A stretch of 64,000 nt of DNA from Lactarius indigo (lineage: Eukaryota > Basidiomycota > Agaricomycetes > Russulales > Russulaceae): NCBI GenBank assembly GCA_025766275.1, contig JAFKAC010000003.1:2852001-2916000 (forward strand), given 5' to 3'. This document shows, piece by piece, positions 33,013 to 46,467 of the stretch (its first letter is position 1; each line of letters begins with the position of its first letter). Made by a program: the position numbers and the translations under genes. The notes below the pieces were generated by a model. It made no database searches. It was not told where the DNA came from and saw nothing but the letters and a program-made list of their open reading frames with translations.

Positions 33013-34706
33013 CTACCCGGTTTTTGTCTTCATCTCCTTCCACAACGTCATGAACATGAGCCCCCCAGTCCCGAGGAGAGCGAGTTGCAATCCAACATAG
33101 CCCGGCATCCCCACGTCGATTCCGGCACCTCCCCAAACCGCGCCTGACACCCGTCCAGAAAAATTACTGTACTGAATGAACAGGCTGATTTTCCCGTTCC
33201 ACGAGTGCGGCATCTGCTTCGACAACAAGCTGAGCGTGACAGTGCTCGCGAGGTTGAATCCTAGCGCGACGAGGAACCAAGAAGCGAACAGGCTTCCGAA
33301 CGTCGCATGGCCCGTGGCCACGACTGCCACGGTGACGAGGAGACCGAGAAGCCCCAACGCGCACCCAACGGCGAGGATGTACCTGTCCTGCACGCGGCGC
33401 GCCAGGACCACGTTGGCGAACATGAACGGGAACGTACATACCCCGCCGAGCGCGATCAGGTTCCCAGCGACGAAAGGCGACGCGCCGAACGCTAGCGCGG
33501 AGAAGATCGGGATGTTCGCCTCCCATGCCCCGAGGACGAAAAAGCAAGTCATGGCGAACCAGCACATGGTGGCGGTTACGGCCCACTGTCGAGGCGAGAT
33601 GCTCGTTGGCGTGTCTTCGGAAGTGTCTGCCCGCAGATGGGGTGGGAAAGAGTGCGTCGGACTTGAAGGTAAAAACCCCGCCTGCGTGTCCATCCCCTCA
33701 GAGGACGAGCGCCGAGGAAGAGGCACTTGTTCCCCGATCGAGAATGGTGGACCATCTGCGAGGGACAATAGATTCGAGTCACGGTGCGGCACGTCCTCGA
33801 ACAAAACAGCGACCACCGCCCAGAAGATCAGCCAAACGACTGCCATGATCCATCCCGGGCTCGTATAACCGTTGAAAATGGAGTTTCCAAAGCCGACTTT
33901 GTATAGTACACCGCCAAGAAACGGGCCCACTGTAAAACCAGCACTCTGGCCAACAACGAGCCAACCGGCTAGGGTCGTCCGGCGACGGACGCCAACAATG
34001 CGGGGATCAGAGCAGTAGCGTTTGGTGTATAGGAACTGCGCGAACGACACGCCCATTACCATTCGGCCGATGAGTATCAGGTAGAGAAAGTGCGCTCGAT
34101 ACGCCAATGCATAGAGGACGCTGCCAAGAACCGCAGCTCCACAACACAAGTGCAGTGCGAATTTGTATTCCCCTTGCGCAGGTTTAGCTTTTCAATTTGA
34201 ATAAGAGAAGTGGTCAGCGTCCCCTACCTCCATCCGACCTGACGAGTGGTACCAGTGTCATACCAGAGATGACCGTCGGAATACCAATAACCAGTCCAGA
34301 AAACGTCGAACTGCCACCCAGATATTCCGCGTATTTACTACCAGAGGAGACGACGACAAAAAACGTCGTCTTTGAGACACGTAAAGCGGTAGACGTCAGA
34401 GTGTGAATGACCATCCCCAGAACCTAACGAACATACCTGTAGAAGTACATTGGTGAATAACATGATAACCAGCGACCGCATTTTGGGAAGCTTGAATTCG
34501 CCTTCATCATCTGGTTCTTCCGCGGCCAGTGTGACCAAGGCGTTTGAGTTTTGCTCAGTAGGCTCAAGCCCGCTTCGTGTCACTGACGTCCCAAATGAGA
34601 GAGCGCTGCCGGACGGCGTGCTTTGTGGGCGACTTCGTGACTCTACCCAAGTCGGAACTACGGCATGATCGAAATTCAGGATAATTGGAACAAGGTGTGA
34701 AGCCAT
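33013..34706 (-). CDS. Major facilitator superfamily transporter
   Basis: The start MASHLVPIILNFDHAVVPTW at 34706 is followed by an acidic cytosolic stretch and the first membrane segment (LVIMLFTNVLLQ). Next come SSTFSGLVIGIPTVISGMTL and the loop before AAVLGSVLYALAYRAHFLYL and LILIGRMVMGVSFAQF. The second half has a large charged cytosolic loop (DVPHRDSNLLSLAD...), then further helices such as VTAVGCALGLLGLL-type and VALGFNLASTVTLSLLSKQM. About 12 helices are expected. The RIVGVRRRTTLAGWLVVGQS segment suggests the MFSD8-like fungal group, but the substrate cannot be told. It ends ALLGTGGLMFMTLWKEMKTK. Confidence 0.8.
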
Positions 34707-34986
34707 TGGTGTTCGAGAGTCGAGAGTAAACCAAGGTGGCGGCAAACGAACGCCAACCTTGACTCGGTAGTTATAAAGTACGTTTAGGTAACGAGGACAT
34801 GAAAAATTACATCTCAAGAAGAGGAAGTAGGGACTTAGATGAGTCAGGCCAAGGCGTGGTTACCGCTTTTATCCCGAAACATCGGATCCGACTTTCGGGA
34901 AAAAAGCGGAAACCTTTAGAGGTGGGTCATAGATGCACGTCTTAGTGAGAGATGATAACGATCGGGCGATACTAGTTATCGTCAGC

Positions 34987-37900
34987 CTACATAGTACGCA
35001 CTCGTGACATTATTCTGATCAGTTTGACCAAAACTGACAAGGTGTCAGTAAAATCCTCAAAGATGGTGCGCCGTCTCACCTCCTCTGTCAGTCTATCAAC
35101 AATGTTCGATTTGCCCCCGTGCTTCTTTGCTTCGGTTACAGTTATCAGACCCAAATCGGTTCTGTGCTTCTTGACCTCGCTCCAGAAGGCGGGATTTCCT
35201 GGGTCCTTCATGCAAGCGTTCTTCAACTCCCGCAAGATGCTATCCCCGTTACGTCGGAATCATACGAGTACAACGGAACACACACCTATTCCAAGCATCA
35301 ATTTCGTCCTCCTGCAAGCACACCTCTCTCAGTTCATTCAGGCATTCAATCATCTCCGCATGACGACGGTGCGCAAACGGACGCAACACAACTTCTTTCA
35401 CAACCCATCCTAAATCTTCCACCGCTTTGCTGACCACATCCCCCTGAGAGATGTTGAATTTAAAGTCAGTAAGGGGCGTAGCCATGCCTATGATACGCCC
35501 CGGAGCACGCTGAGTATCGGCGGCCATCCTCGGCTCTGGGGACGGTGTGGGAAGCTTTGCGCTCGTTTTGTTTGGTGGCAGCCATACATCCTCGTCGGAC
35601 TCCGGTTCTGTTTCACTATCGTCGTCTCTCGGCACGGCGTCTGTTTTTTTAGCAGCTGCGAGAGACGTCTGACGTTGTAATCGAGAACCGGATGCTTCTG
35701 GTTGCGTGTGAGGACGAGTTGGGGATGGCACTACGCGATCGAGGAGCAGTACGTCGTCGTCGCCATCTTCGGCGCGCGTATGGTCTTTCTTTCGCGGTCG
35801 TGCGACTCTTTTGGGCACTACAGACAAAGTTAGATCTTAAAACCTTGCACTTGGTCTGTTAGCACCTTTTTTAACCGCAAACGCAGTCCTGCAATTTTCA
35901 GCGGCTTCATTGGCGCGTTTCAGAACATTCTTAGGGGGTTCAAAATACTTCGTAAGCTCAGGGTGTGGTGGTGGAAGTGGGTCTGCAACGAGATCTTGTA
36001 CGATTGCTCCGTGAAGTAATGCTTGCTTCATGCGATGGATCGACGGGTTATATGATAGACGGGTGTCATACCATGGTGACCGGTTCCTGAGAAATCTCGT
36101 AAAAGCTGCCGAGAAGGGGAATAACTGAGAGCATTACCCATCATCGTCCTTCTCGCCTGCTTGCATGAGGTCCATTGCGTCCACGAGACCGTCCATTGCC
36201 TCCATTTGTTCGTGGGTAGGGAGGTAAGGGTGTGTCGTTACCCTCTCGCCCTTCCTGTTTGAAACATTCAATAGAGGTGAAAACGTGTACTTTCGGACAT
36301 CGTCGGCAAAGGGCATCTGTTATACACAGGAATTATCAACAATATGCGTCGGCGACAAATCAACGGCGCACCTGTACCCAAAGGAAACAATCGACTTTCT
36401 GGAATCGACAAGGGGCAAGCACACCCATCTTTGGATCTGATCCGTCCCTGTTAACCCAGCGAGTAATCGCATACATATTGAGCTTGTCCATGGCCTTGAC
36501 GAGCGATGAAAGGGCAACTTGTTGTGGAGGTGATTGAGGATCCGCCCACACATATTGTACCTCTCCAATTGAATGTTCTCGTCGAAACTGCGGAGGATCA
36601 TCGTATTTGAGGGTGGGTAGAAAGGTTGGAACATACATTGTCTGCATTAAAAAATCCGCAAATAGAAATACCCTTCTGCGAGCTGAGCCTTTCAAACTGA
36701 CCATCCGCGCACGGCACGTAGCTACTTCCATACTTGAATCCGCGGACGAGTTGCTCCTTTTCAACTTTCGCGCCACTCCTTTTCGCGTCATCGACGTCCA
36801 TGTTATCCTCGTTCCTTTCGTCGTCATTACCTTGTTCATCGCGCTCGACATGGAATTCGGTGCGCATTTTTAGTTGCGCCCATACAATCTTCTTTGCGTC
36901 CTCACCCTCATCCCCACCTTCTGTCGGAAGAGGGTCCACATCCATTTCTTCCGCGTGTTTACCATCGCGTGGAGCGAAGCGCTTCCATGACTTGGGGCGA
37001 GCAAATGCGGTACATTTGCTTGTTTTGACAATTATCTCGAGAGTCTCGAGAGGATTGTTGGAGGCATCACCGAGACTCAAGACTGTAGCCATGAGCGTGG
37101 AGCGCGTCAGTTTTATCTCTGGCTTTGTAATTTCCTGCAGGGCAAATGAGAGTGTGCCCATAACGGAATTAGGGATAGCAGATGTGAATTTGTGGTAAAA
37201 GGCTTCGTTTTCACGCTGGTAGAGCAAGTCAGACGCTTAGTGTATAAGACGAGTAAATGGTACCTTGATGTGCGACTTTCCCTCTTCGCGAAAGTCAATT
37301 TCATCGTCGTCAAAGTCGACACCGCTACAGACTAATGGTGACACTTGTGTGTTGTGAGGAGGGGGGAGAAACGTACACAATGGTGATTCGGGCGTTGAAA
37401 GTGTTCAACTTTCTTGCAATCGCTTCCCAGTCTCCGATTTCTATGGGACCCTCTCCGTCAGTCAAGAGTACAATTCTTCCTGACCAGGACGGCTTCTTAG
37501 TGAGGAAGTTGTTCAGGGTCTCAGCACCGACAATCAATGCATCGACAGCTGCACACCACATGAGCTTCTTGGGACGCATGAAAAAAAGTTGATTACGGAC
37601 GATCACCCGACACGCTGGATGCTCGAAGGGCGACTAGCTTTGCCAGAGTGTCTGCATTTGGCTGCTCAATTCGGAGGAATTCAGTAACATGATCATAGCC
37701 TCCCTCTTTCCGGTGGATCACGTTATCCGTTTCTATACATGCGCTATGCAGTAGGACTTCGTCACTCTGTACTGAGTACGTACCCTCTGACCCGAAAAGA
37801 ATGACACCGCACTGGTCTGTCTTTCTACCATTGAAGATCTAAAAAGCTGGCGGGTCAGGTAGAGAAGGAGTATATGATGGGGTTAATACCATCTCTTGAA

Positions 37901-38116
37901 TCTTAAGCATAGCAAACTGAAGCGACCACTGGAGATGGGTGACCTCTTTGGTACGAGTTTCGCCATTTGGGCCAGGTGGGAGGTCGAGTGTGCGCATGGT
38001 GCCCATTGTCGGGGACACGTCGACGATGAACAAGGTGACAGAGTACTACAACATGCGTTAAGATGTATGTGCATATATTTGAGGGATTTACCTACACCTG
38101 CACGTTCTGAAGGCAT
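34987..38116 (-). CDS. KU80: Ku80 DNA end-binding protein
   Basis: Ku80 with Ku70 rings broken DNA ends, starts non-homologous end joining and protects telomeres. The first exon gives only MPSERAG (38116) and splices to YSVTLFIVDVSPTMGTMRTL, the von Willebrand A-like domain. The domain continues CGVILFGSEG, GRIVLLTDGEGPIEIGDWEA and ITIVGVDFDDDEIDF. The central beta-barrel includes ALQEITKPEIKLTRSTLMAT and LVRGFKYGSSYVPC. It goes on with LNMYAITRWVNRDGSDPKMG and PFADDVRKYTFSPLL. After a disordered linker comes the helical C-terminal domain (ACMKDPGNPAFWSEVKKHR, LGLITVTEAKKHGG). Many short introns interrupt it. Confidence 0.9.
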
Positions 38117-38318
38117 GATGTTACGTCAGGGAAAGGAGGTGTCGCGTTTGTTTGATGGACGCGACTGAACCACGTGACCCTTTCGGAGTTTGAAAGGGGT
38201 GTGGCTGACCGAAGAGAAAGCGAGTCGTGAGTGTTCTCTCGCCAACGAAACCCGTCCGGAGAGGCGCGCCTGGATCACCGACGCGCGACTGGTTCAATAA
38301 GTTGCAAACGAATGACAA

Positions 38319-41300
38319 ATGGCAACTCCGAATCTTGCTCATCACAACCAACTCCAACACAACCAACAACGCCAACAGAGTACCGCCTACGCAAAGGAAA
38401 GGGTTCAGGCTATCATCCAGGTTCGCCCTCACCTTAGCCCCGTTTGACATTCTCCCTTAAGTCACTTCACAGCGTGCTGCCCTCCTCCGTTCTCAGGGTT
38501 TTACTCAAGATAATAACCCAGAACTTGCAAATCTCCTCCGTTTTATCTCGAACCTCCAGTCCCAGCAGGCCCAACAAAATGGTATGTTCATATCCATACC
38601 CGTCTTGCACACTGTTGTTCTACTTATCTACCTGTCTTAGCTCGCCTCGTACCCCAAGAGCATCCAGCCCCCGATTCTTCTCTTGTTGTGAATGGTCATC
38701 CTTCACTGCCACAACAACCACAACCCACCTTGAATGGCACAACGACGTCTGCACAACCTTCTCTCGCTTCCGGACCTTTCCCACCAGATCCTTCTTCACA
38801 CCCTGGGCCCTCCACCACGCCAGTCTCGTTCACTCCAGAGCAAATAAACGTCCTCCGTGCTCAAATCCATGCATTTAAAACTCTACAGCGTGGACTCCCG
38901 GTCCCTGCAGAGTTACAGAGCATCATCCGCCCACCTCAGTCGAACAACCCAGAGCTTGAGAAGCTGTTGTCCTCGCAACTTACTGCAAAGGTCGTTGACA
39001 GCGCCATCAAAGTCCAGAAGGCGTCCAGCGAGGTCCCTATGCCAGAAACACCGGCCACTCCAGGGGGCAATCAGGATACTTCCCTCAAGCTCGAGGGCAC
39101 CCCTCAGCTGGACGACGTCTCCAAGGCTGTTGTGCAAGAAGAGGATCCCGATTCGCCCCTCTATCCTTACAATGCCTACACTCACCCTTTTACTCACCTC
39201 AAGGTCGTCGGTGGTTCTCCTGAAGCCTTCGCTACTCGCCTCCAGCGTCTACTCATTCCCTCGATCATGCCCTTGGGTCTCGACCCACACCAAATCATAA
39301 ATGAGCGCCGACGTTTTGTTGAAGCAAGGATCCAGCAGAGGATACGTGAACTCGAAGCTATGCCAGCTACTATAGGTGATGGCGGGCTTGACTCCATCAT
39401 CGACGACGAGAGCAAAGAGAACGTCGTCAAGCCCGATCAAGAGGTTTCTCATAAAGCTATCAACCTCCAGTTCGTCCACCCACCTACCACGGCGCACGGA
39501 AAGCTGCGTGCCGTGATCGAGCTGAAGTCACTTCGCGTGCTCGACAAGCAACGAGCCCTACGTGCCATGGTCGCTGAGCGCCTCACGCATGGTTCCTTGC
39601 TCCCACTCAATCGCTCGGATTTCCGCCGCGCACGGAAGCCAACGATACGTGACACCCACATGACAGAGAACCTCGAGCGCAAGCAACGCGTTGATCGTGA
39701 GCGACGTGCTAAGCAGAAGCATGTCGAGCAACTCAGTATCATCTGTGCTCACGGGCGGGAGATACTTTCGGTGAATCGCTCTGCACAGGATCGTATCGTG
39801 CGCCTGGGCAAGGCTGTTCTCTCATTTCACACGCATGCAGAACGCGAGGAACAAAAACGTATTGAGCGCATTTCCAAAGAGCGTCTCAAGGCTCTCAAGG
39901 CAGACGATGAGGAGGCTTATATGAAACTCATCGATACCGCTAAAGACACTCGCATCACGCATCTACTAAAGCAGACGGACACGTACTTAGATTCGCTTGC
40001 ACAGGCCGTCCTCGCTCAGCAGAATGAGAGCCTTGTCGATGTGGTGGAAGAAGCGACTAGCGAAGAGACTTTCGGGGGGCACAAATCGTTCGATGACTCA
40101 CAGGACGACAAGGGCAAGATCGATTACTACGCCGTCGCTCACAGGATCAAAGAGAAAGTTACCAAACAACCCTCTCTTTTAGTTGGCGGTACTCTTAAAG
40201 AGTACCAGATAAAGGGTCTGCAGTGGATGGTCAGCCTGTACAACAATAGGCTGAACGGTATTCTTGCCGATGAAATGGTGTTATCGCCTTTTTCTGTCTT
40301 TTTTGCTTGAACTGACGTGGCCGCTTGAAGGGTCTTGGCAAAACCATCCAGACGATCTCTCTGGTCTCATTCCTTATCGAGGTGAAGAAACAACGTGGAC
40401 CCTACCTTGTCATCGTCCCGTTGTCTACGATGACTAATTGGTCTGGGGAGTTTGCCAAGTGGGCACCTGCGGTGAAAATGATCGCATACAAAGGCAATCC
40501 AATGCAACGCCGGGCTCTTCAAGGCGAACTCAGGGTTGGCCAATTTCAGGTATTGCTTACGACCTATGAGTACATCATCAAAGATCGGCCCATACTAAGC
40601 AAGATGAAGTGGGTTCACATGATCATCGGTATGAATGCTTTCTGGCTACAGAGTATATATGATCCTGACCGACTATAGACGAGGGTCACCGTATGAAAAA
40701 TACTCAATCCAAACTTGCGCAGACCCTGACCACGTACTACCATTCGCGTTATCGCCTCATCCTCACGGGCACTCCTTTACAGAACAATCTCCCTGAGCTG
40801 TGGTCGCTACTTAACTTCGTGCTTCCTAAGATCTTCAACTCTGTCAAGTCGTTTGACGAGTGGTTTAATACTCCCTTCGCGAACTCGGGCACACCTGACA
40901 AGATCGAGTTGAATGAAGAAGAAGCGCTCCTCATTATCCGGCGTCTACACAAAGTGCTGCGACCTTTCCTATTGCGTCGTCTGAAAAAGGACGTCGAAGC
41001 GGAGCTACCTGACAAAGTTGAGAAGGTCGTCAAGGTGAAGATGAGCGCGCTGCAAGCACAACTGTACAAGCAGATGAAGAAGTACAAAATGATTGCCGAT
41101 GGGAATGACAAGCCCGGGTATGACGATTTCTTGGTTTAAATTCACATTGGCGGTCCTTGACATACCGTGCGTGACATTCACAGGAAATCAGGGGGCGTCA
41201 AAGGGCTGAGTAACGAGCTGATGCAGCTCCGCAAGATCTGTCAACACCCGTTCTTGTTCGACAGCGTCGAGGACAAAATCAATCCTGCTGGTCTTATCGA

Positions 41301-43134
41301 CGACAAGCTCATTCGTTCTTCCGGTAAAATTGAACTGCTTTCCCGGATTTTACCAAAGTTTTTTTCGACCGGTCATAGGGTGCGTGTTGTCATTTTTACG
41401 CCAGTGAACCGAACGATTAATCCTCGGGCAGGTTCTTATTTTTTTCCAGATGACAAAAGTCATGGACATCATGGAGGACTTCCTTAAGATGATGGGTTGG
41501 AAATACCTTCGTCTGGATGGTGGCACAAAGACTGAAGAGCGCGCTGGCCATGTGCAACTTTTCAACGCAAAAGATTCAGAGATCATGGTGTTCATCCTTT
41601 CCACCAGGGCTGGCGGTCTTGGTTTAAATTTACAGACGGCCGACACTGTCGTCATCTTTGATTCAGACTGGAACCCTCACGCCGATTTGCAAGCCCAAGA
41701 TCGTGCACATCGTATTGGTCAGACGAAATCGGTTCGAATCTTGCGCTTCATTACCGAAAAGAGTGTGGAGGAAGCGATGTATGCCCGTGCAAGGTACAAG
41801 CTCGATATCGACGACAAAGTCATTCAGGCCGGCCGTTTCGACAACAAGTCGACACAGGAAGAACAAGAGGAGTTCCTGCGTTCGATTCTCGAAGCTGACC
41901 AAGAGGAAGAAAACGAAGAAGCCGGTGATATGAACGACGACGAAATTAATGGGCTCATCGCGCGATCAGATGAGGAGGAGCGTCTCTTCGCTGAGATGGA
42001 TGCGCAACGCGAACGTGACGCAGCCATGAACTGGAAAGCGGCTGGAAATCGTGGCAAGCCTCCTCCGCCGCTCATCGCACTCGATGAGTTACCAGACTGC
42101 TACCGCACCGATGAACCATTCGATGTCAAGGACGAATTGGAGGAGGCTGAGGGTCGCGGTCACCGTCGCAGAGCAGTTATCAACTATAATGATGGTCTCA
42201 GCGACGATCAATGGGCGATGGTGGGCGCTTCACTACTGTCCGTTGCCCGTTCTCTGACAAATATCACAATTAGGCTCTAGAAGAAGGCGAAGACATCCAG
42301 CAGCTATCTGAGCAGGCTCGGCTCAAGCAGGCACGAAGGGCGGCTAAACTTGAGTCTGGCACCGGCACTCCAATGTCTGAAGGCGGCCGTGGGCGCGGGC
42401 GTAAGGGTAAAGCGAAAGTGAACGAAGGTGACTTTGAACCTCTGAATGGGAAGCGGAAACGCGGTGGGAACAATAAGTCAATGTCTGTCACACCCTCGGT
42501 GATGGACGATGACGAGGAGGACCGTGACTCAGTATGTTATTTGTTGTGCGATCAAGGCATTTCTTTGACACCCCTACAGAAACGACGGAAAGTCAAGACC
42601 TCTGAACCGCCAACTGCGATCAAGGAACGGATGAAGAAGGCTTTCAACGAGTGTTACAAGGCGATCATGAACTGCACCGACGAGAATGGCCGGAAACGGT
42701 GCGATCTCTTCCGTGAGCTGCCCGACAAACGCGAATACCCCGATTATTACCGCATCATCCCGTTGCCCATCGCGCTCTCGCACATACGCAAGCGCATCAA
42801 CTCACACCAGTACAAGACCGTGACGGCGTTTCGCGACGACGTGCGACTGATGTTCACTAACGCGCGGACGTACAATCAAGAGGGTTCGTGGGTGTACGTC
42901 GATGCGGTCGAGATGGAGAAGGTCTTTGACGCCGCATACGCACGTCATGTTGCCAACTCGGGGCTCCCAGGCGCTGATGTTTCAGTAGTCCCTACTGGTG
43001 GAGGTGGCCTAGAGGAAGCCTTGACGCCGATGGACGAGGATCGAGAGGAGGGCCGGCCCCCGCCTAAGACCAAGACCGGACGCAAGCAGATCGTCAGCGA
43101 CGACGAGTATCTGACACCCAGCGACGACGACTGA
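38319..43134 (+). CDS. STH1: SNF2-family chromatin remodelling ATPase (STH1/SNF2 type)
   Basis: This is the motor of an RSC or SWI/SNF complex, which slides or ejects nucleosomes. Start [24 protein letters not shown]-like block ([20 protein letters not shown]) lies near residue 140. An HSA region ([20 protein letters not shown]) follows. ATPase motifs are [11 protein letters not shown] (I), DEGHRMKN (II, assembled over an intron), LTGTPLQNN (III), [17 protein letters not shown] (V) and QDRAHRIGQ (VI). Downstream come an acidic SnAC-type region, basic AT-hook-like segments ([12 protein letters not shown]) and a bromodomain ([33 protein letters not shown]). The bromodomain end supports Sth1/Snf2 over ISWI or CHD. 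It ends [10 protein letters not shown]. Confidence 0.93.
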
Positions 43135-43494
43135 GCAAACTGCGCTCTTATAATCCCGTTTTGTCTATCACGTATCATATTCTCACCATCTTAGTGACTA
43201 TTTGCTGTGTCGGGTTTTGGTGGGAACTGTTTCTTCGTTTTCATTCCTATGCAGTCCGCTAAACTACCTGTAGTAGAATCACGTTTTTGTATTTTTTTTA
43301 TTGCTGTATAGAATCGATCATATTCAGGTTCGGAATCCTACATCTCCCTACAGGGCTGTTGTTCTTTGACTGTGACTGAGAAAGTAGTCGCCCGAACATT
43401 ACAGGAGCCCAGGCGGTAAACGATAGAAATAAAACAAAAGGTCGACAGGTCGTACTTTACCTCTACTAGTCGGTTTACATCTAAGAACAAACCA
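43135..43494. other. Convergent 3' region of STH1 and RVS167
   Basis: These 360 bp are AT-richer than the flanking exons and hold no coding frame. They are probably both genes' 3' untranslated regions and polyadenylation sites. Confidence 0.5.
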
Positions 43495-45256
43495 TCACAC
43501 GTCTTGAACGTAGTTGCCTATAACGTGTCGGCCAGACACAACTTCAGTGAAAAACGAAATACGGAGATAGTGTCACATACCGGGAAAGACGCCAGTACGG
43601 CCATCCAGACGACCAGTCCACCAGTCCTCGGTACTCTCGGAGCGCTCGACGACCTCGATGCGATCCCCAACCTTGAAATCGAGGTCCCCTTCCGCCTGCG
43701 CGGCAAAGTCATACAATGCAACGACATAATTCATCGACGTGGGCTTGGGCTTCAGTGGCGGGGGCGGGGGCGGCGCGCGCTTCGCCGCTGCGACTGCCGC
43801 AGCCGACGGCGTGTAGGGAGGTGGAGCGGCGGCGGACGGGACGGGAGAGGGAGGTGCGGAAGACTTTCCAGAGCCACCAAAGGATGGAGGAGGTGGCGGA
43901 GGCTTCTTAGAAAAGGAGGGAGGCGCGGTGCGCGAGGAAGTGGTCAACGTTGAGGCTGAGGACGTCGAGCGGCTGACGGCGGTTGTTCCGGAGGTCAATG
44001 AGCGGTTTTGTGAGACCATTTTCGCTACATGGGAGTGAGGGGTTGGACGGCAGTCGGGAGAGAACTGCGGGCATACACGTGGAGGTAAAACGCTGGTTGA
44101 TGCTGAGGGCTTCGATGACAGCAGCTGCATCGCCACGTTTCTCTTCATAGTCCGTGGCGATCTGGGCAGAGGGCATGTCAATGGTGTACTTTCCCTCCGA
44201 AAATTGGCTGATCTTCTCGAGAATCATGTAATATATGTTGAGCCTACAAGACGTCACCGGAGATGAGAGGAAGGGCTTAATGTATTCGCACGTACTGCAT
44301 GTAGTAGAATGAATGAAAGAGTGGATCGATGAATCGCGTGGCTAGAGTCATAAAGCGAGGTAAATCTTGCTTCATGGCGGCGTTGACGTTTTCATATTCA
44401 TTGGTAGCAATCTCGAAGTCTTGCTCTAGCTGCACTAGGGGTCACGAAGAGTGGCAATATCGAGACAAGTGATTATTACCTTGTACAGATTCTTCTCGTC
44501 GCTGAGAGACTTCTCCTTCTTGTCCCTCAACTTTGTCAGCGAGTTGTTGAAACGGTCATAGTCCATCAGCTGGAAGGAAGAAGGTGATATTAGCGTGGGT
44601 ATAGGTCTCGGTTGTACAAGGCTGCTCACCTTGTGGTCTCGCTTGGTGATCATTTTCCTGATCGCCTTCATGACACCCTGGAGTTCCCTCACGGGCCCCA
44701 CAACGCGGCTCTCGATCAACTCGAGTTCCGGGCTGATGGACGTACGGAGCTCCTCTAAAGCGGTGTGATAGGCATCGACGTTCTTGATCGTGTGTGCAGC
44801 TTCTGGGAACTTCCCGAGGAGATCGTACTCCGAGGCGATGGGATGGAAGAGGATGGAAAAGTGCTGGGCGAGGCTACTTCCGGCGGTGAAAAGTGCTGGT
44901 GAAGTGATGATTTAGAAATACAGAGTGTGAAGAGGAGGTGAGGTGACACATGCTGTTGACGGCATCCGTGAATGACTTGGTGTCCTTCAGGAACTTCTCA
45001 GCGGCGGTCTCGAGGACTGCAAAATTCCGTTGATAATCGTCGAATTCCGGGTCAGTGGACTCTGGAGGTAGAAGACGGGAACGAAAGGAAAAGTCATAAG
45101 CACCGGGGACAACGGAAACACGAGGTGATGCTCACTCTTGGACATGCCGACCTTTGAGGTCACCATGAACGGCGTCCTAGTGAACGGCTCAGTATATACA
45201 ATGGCACCGACAAAGGGGCAGACGCACCGCGAGAGAGCCTTACCTATACCCTTCAT
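43495..45256 (-). CDS. RVS167: RVS167/amphiphysin BAR-SH3 protein
   Basis: Rvs167 forms a curved dimer with Rvs161 and helps pinch off endocytic vesicles at actin patches. The start MKGIGKALSR at 45256 (short exon) splices to TPFMVTSKVGMSK and PEFDDYQRNFAVLETAAEKF, the start of the BAR domain. It continues SSLAQHFSILFHPIASEYDL, KAIRKMITKRDHK and FDYERFNNS-like helices (here MDYDRFNNSLTKLRDKKEKS) to FHSFYYMQLNIYYMILEKIS. A Pro/Ala/Ser linker with polyproline follows. The SH3 domain is VVALYDFAAQAEGDLDF, EDWWTGRLDGRTGVFPGNYV, ending QDV. Exons join in frame by canonical introns. It is head to head with SBDS, 106 bp apart. Confidence 0.92.
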
Positions 45257-45362
45257 GTTGGCTGGAGATGGTGTAATGCAAGTCGGTGAGAGCTAGGGGA
45301 TGGTCCTCCTCGGGGGTGGCTGCGGTCCGTGTCCCCGAAAATACAGTCAGACCTCTGCACTC

Positions 45363-46467
45363 ATGCCCATCAACCAGCCATCGAACCAGATCAAGTTGTG
45401 CACTTAGAATGCATCTCTGACTATTGAACTGATCCGATATTATAGATTAACGAACGTATCCATAGTACGCCTCAAGAAAGGCGGAAAAAGATACGAGGTG
45501 GGTAGGTGTTCATGTCCGCCTCAAACACTACGCACTAACGACCTTACCAACCAAAGATCGCCTGTTACAAAAACAAAGTCCAGGAGTGGCGAAACGGCGT
45601 GTTCGTCCCTCAAGCCATTTCAATGTCCCACCGCTGAGTTATTCATTGTGCAGGGAGAAAGATCTAGATGAAGTCCTCCAGATCTCCAACGTCTTCGTGA
45701 ACGTCTCCAAAGGAGAAGTGGCCAAGTCAAACGACCTCAAGAAATCGTTCAGCACAGAAGACCGAAACACGATCGCTCGAGAGGTCCGTCTCCCCCCTCT
45801 TTCTTTCTTCCACTAGAGTCATCGCCAGAACGACTTTTTTTTTTTTTTTCGCACAGATTCTCGAAAAAGGCGAGGTCCAGGTCGGTGATAAGGAGCGGGA
45901 GCACGACATCGCGGCCCTGCGACGCGAAATTGCAACGCTGGTCGCCGAGAAATGTGTAGATCCGGCCACTCAAGCACCCTATTCGGTTAGCATCATAGAG
46001 AAGGCCATGTCAGAAGCAGGTTACTCGATACGCGCAAACAAGAATGCGAAAAGTCAGGTGCGACCTGTGTAGTGTTCCCTTCCCCCCATACGCGCTCTCT
46101 TACACGAACTTTTTCACCGACCAAGGTGTCCGAGTGCATCAAGATGCTCCAATCGGACTCCACGCTTCCCATCGAACGTGCTAAAATGCGGATTCGCGTC
46201 ATCGTTCCCGCATCCGATATCGATAGTCTCCGTGAGAGATTGCTCGATGGAGTGGACAAGCTCGAGCACGAAGAAACAGGGGACGAATGGTCAGGTGTAC
46301 GTGAAATGGCCTCCTCTCTTTGATCAGACCCTCACTCCTTTCCGCAGACAATGCTGATCGACCCCGTACAGTTCCGGGTGATATCGGATCTACTTAGGAA
46401 AACAGTAAAGGGGAAAGGGCGCGTAGAGACGCTGACATTCAATACGAGTACAACGAGCAAGGGTTGA
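45363..46467 (+). CDS. SDO1: SBDS/SDO1 ribosome maturation factor
   Basis: SBDS works with the GTPase Efl1 to release eIF6 (Tif6) from new 60S subunits in the cytoplasm. The start MPINQPSNQIKL joins TNVSIVRLKKGGKRYE, then [20 protein letters not shown] and EVLQISNVFVNVSKGEVAKS (the conserved N-terminal domain). Next are SFSTEDRNTIAREILEKGEV, the TATLVAEKCVDP-type block (here IATLVAEKCVDPATQAPYS), KAMSEAGYSIRANKNAKSQ and IERAKMRIRVIVP. The end is TLTFNTSTTSKG. About 255 residues matches the family. The second exon boundary near 45404 allows one alternative codon. Confidence 0.93.
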
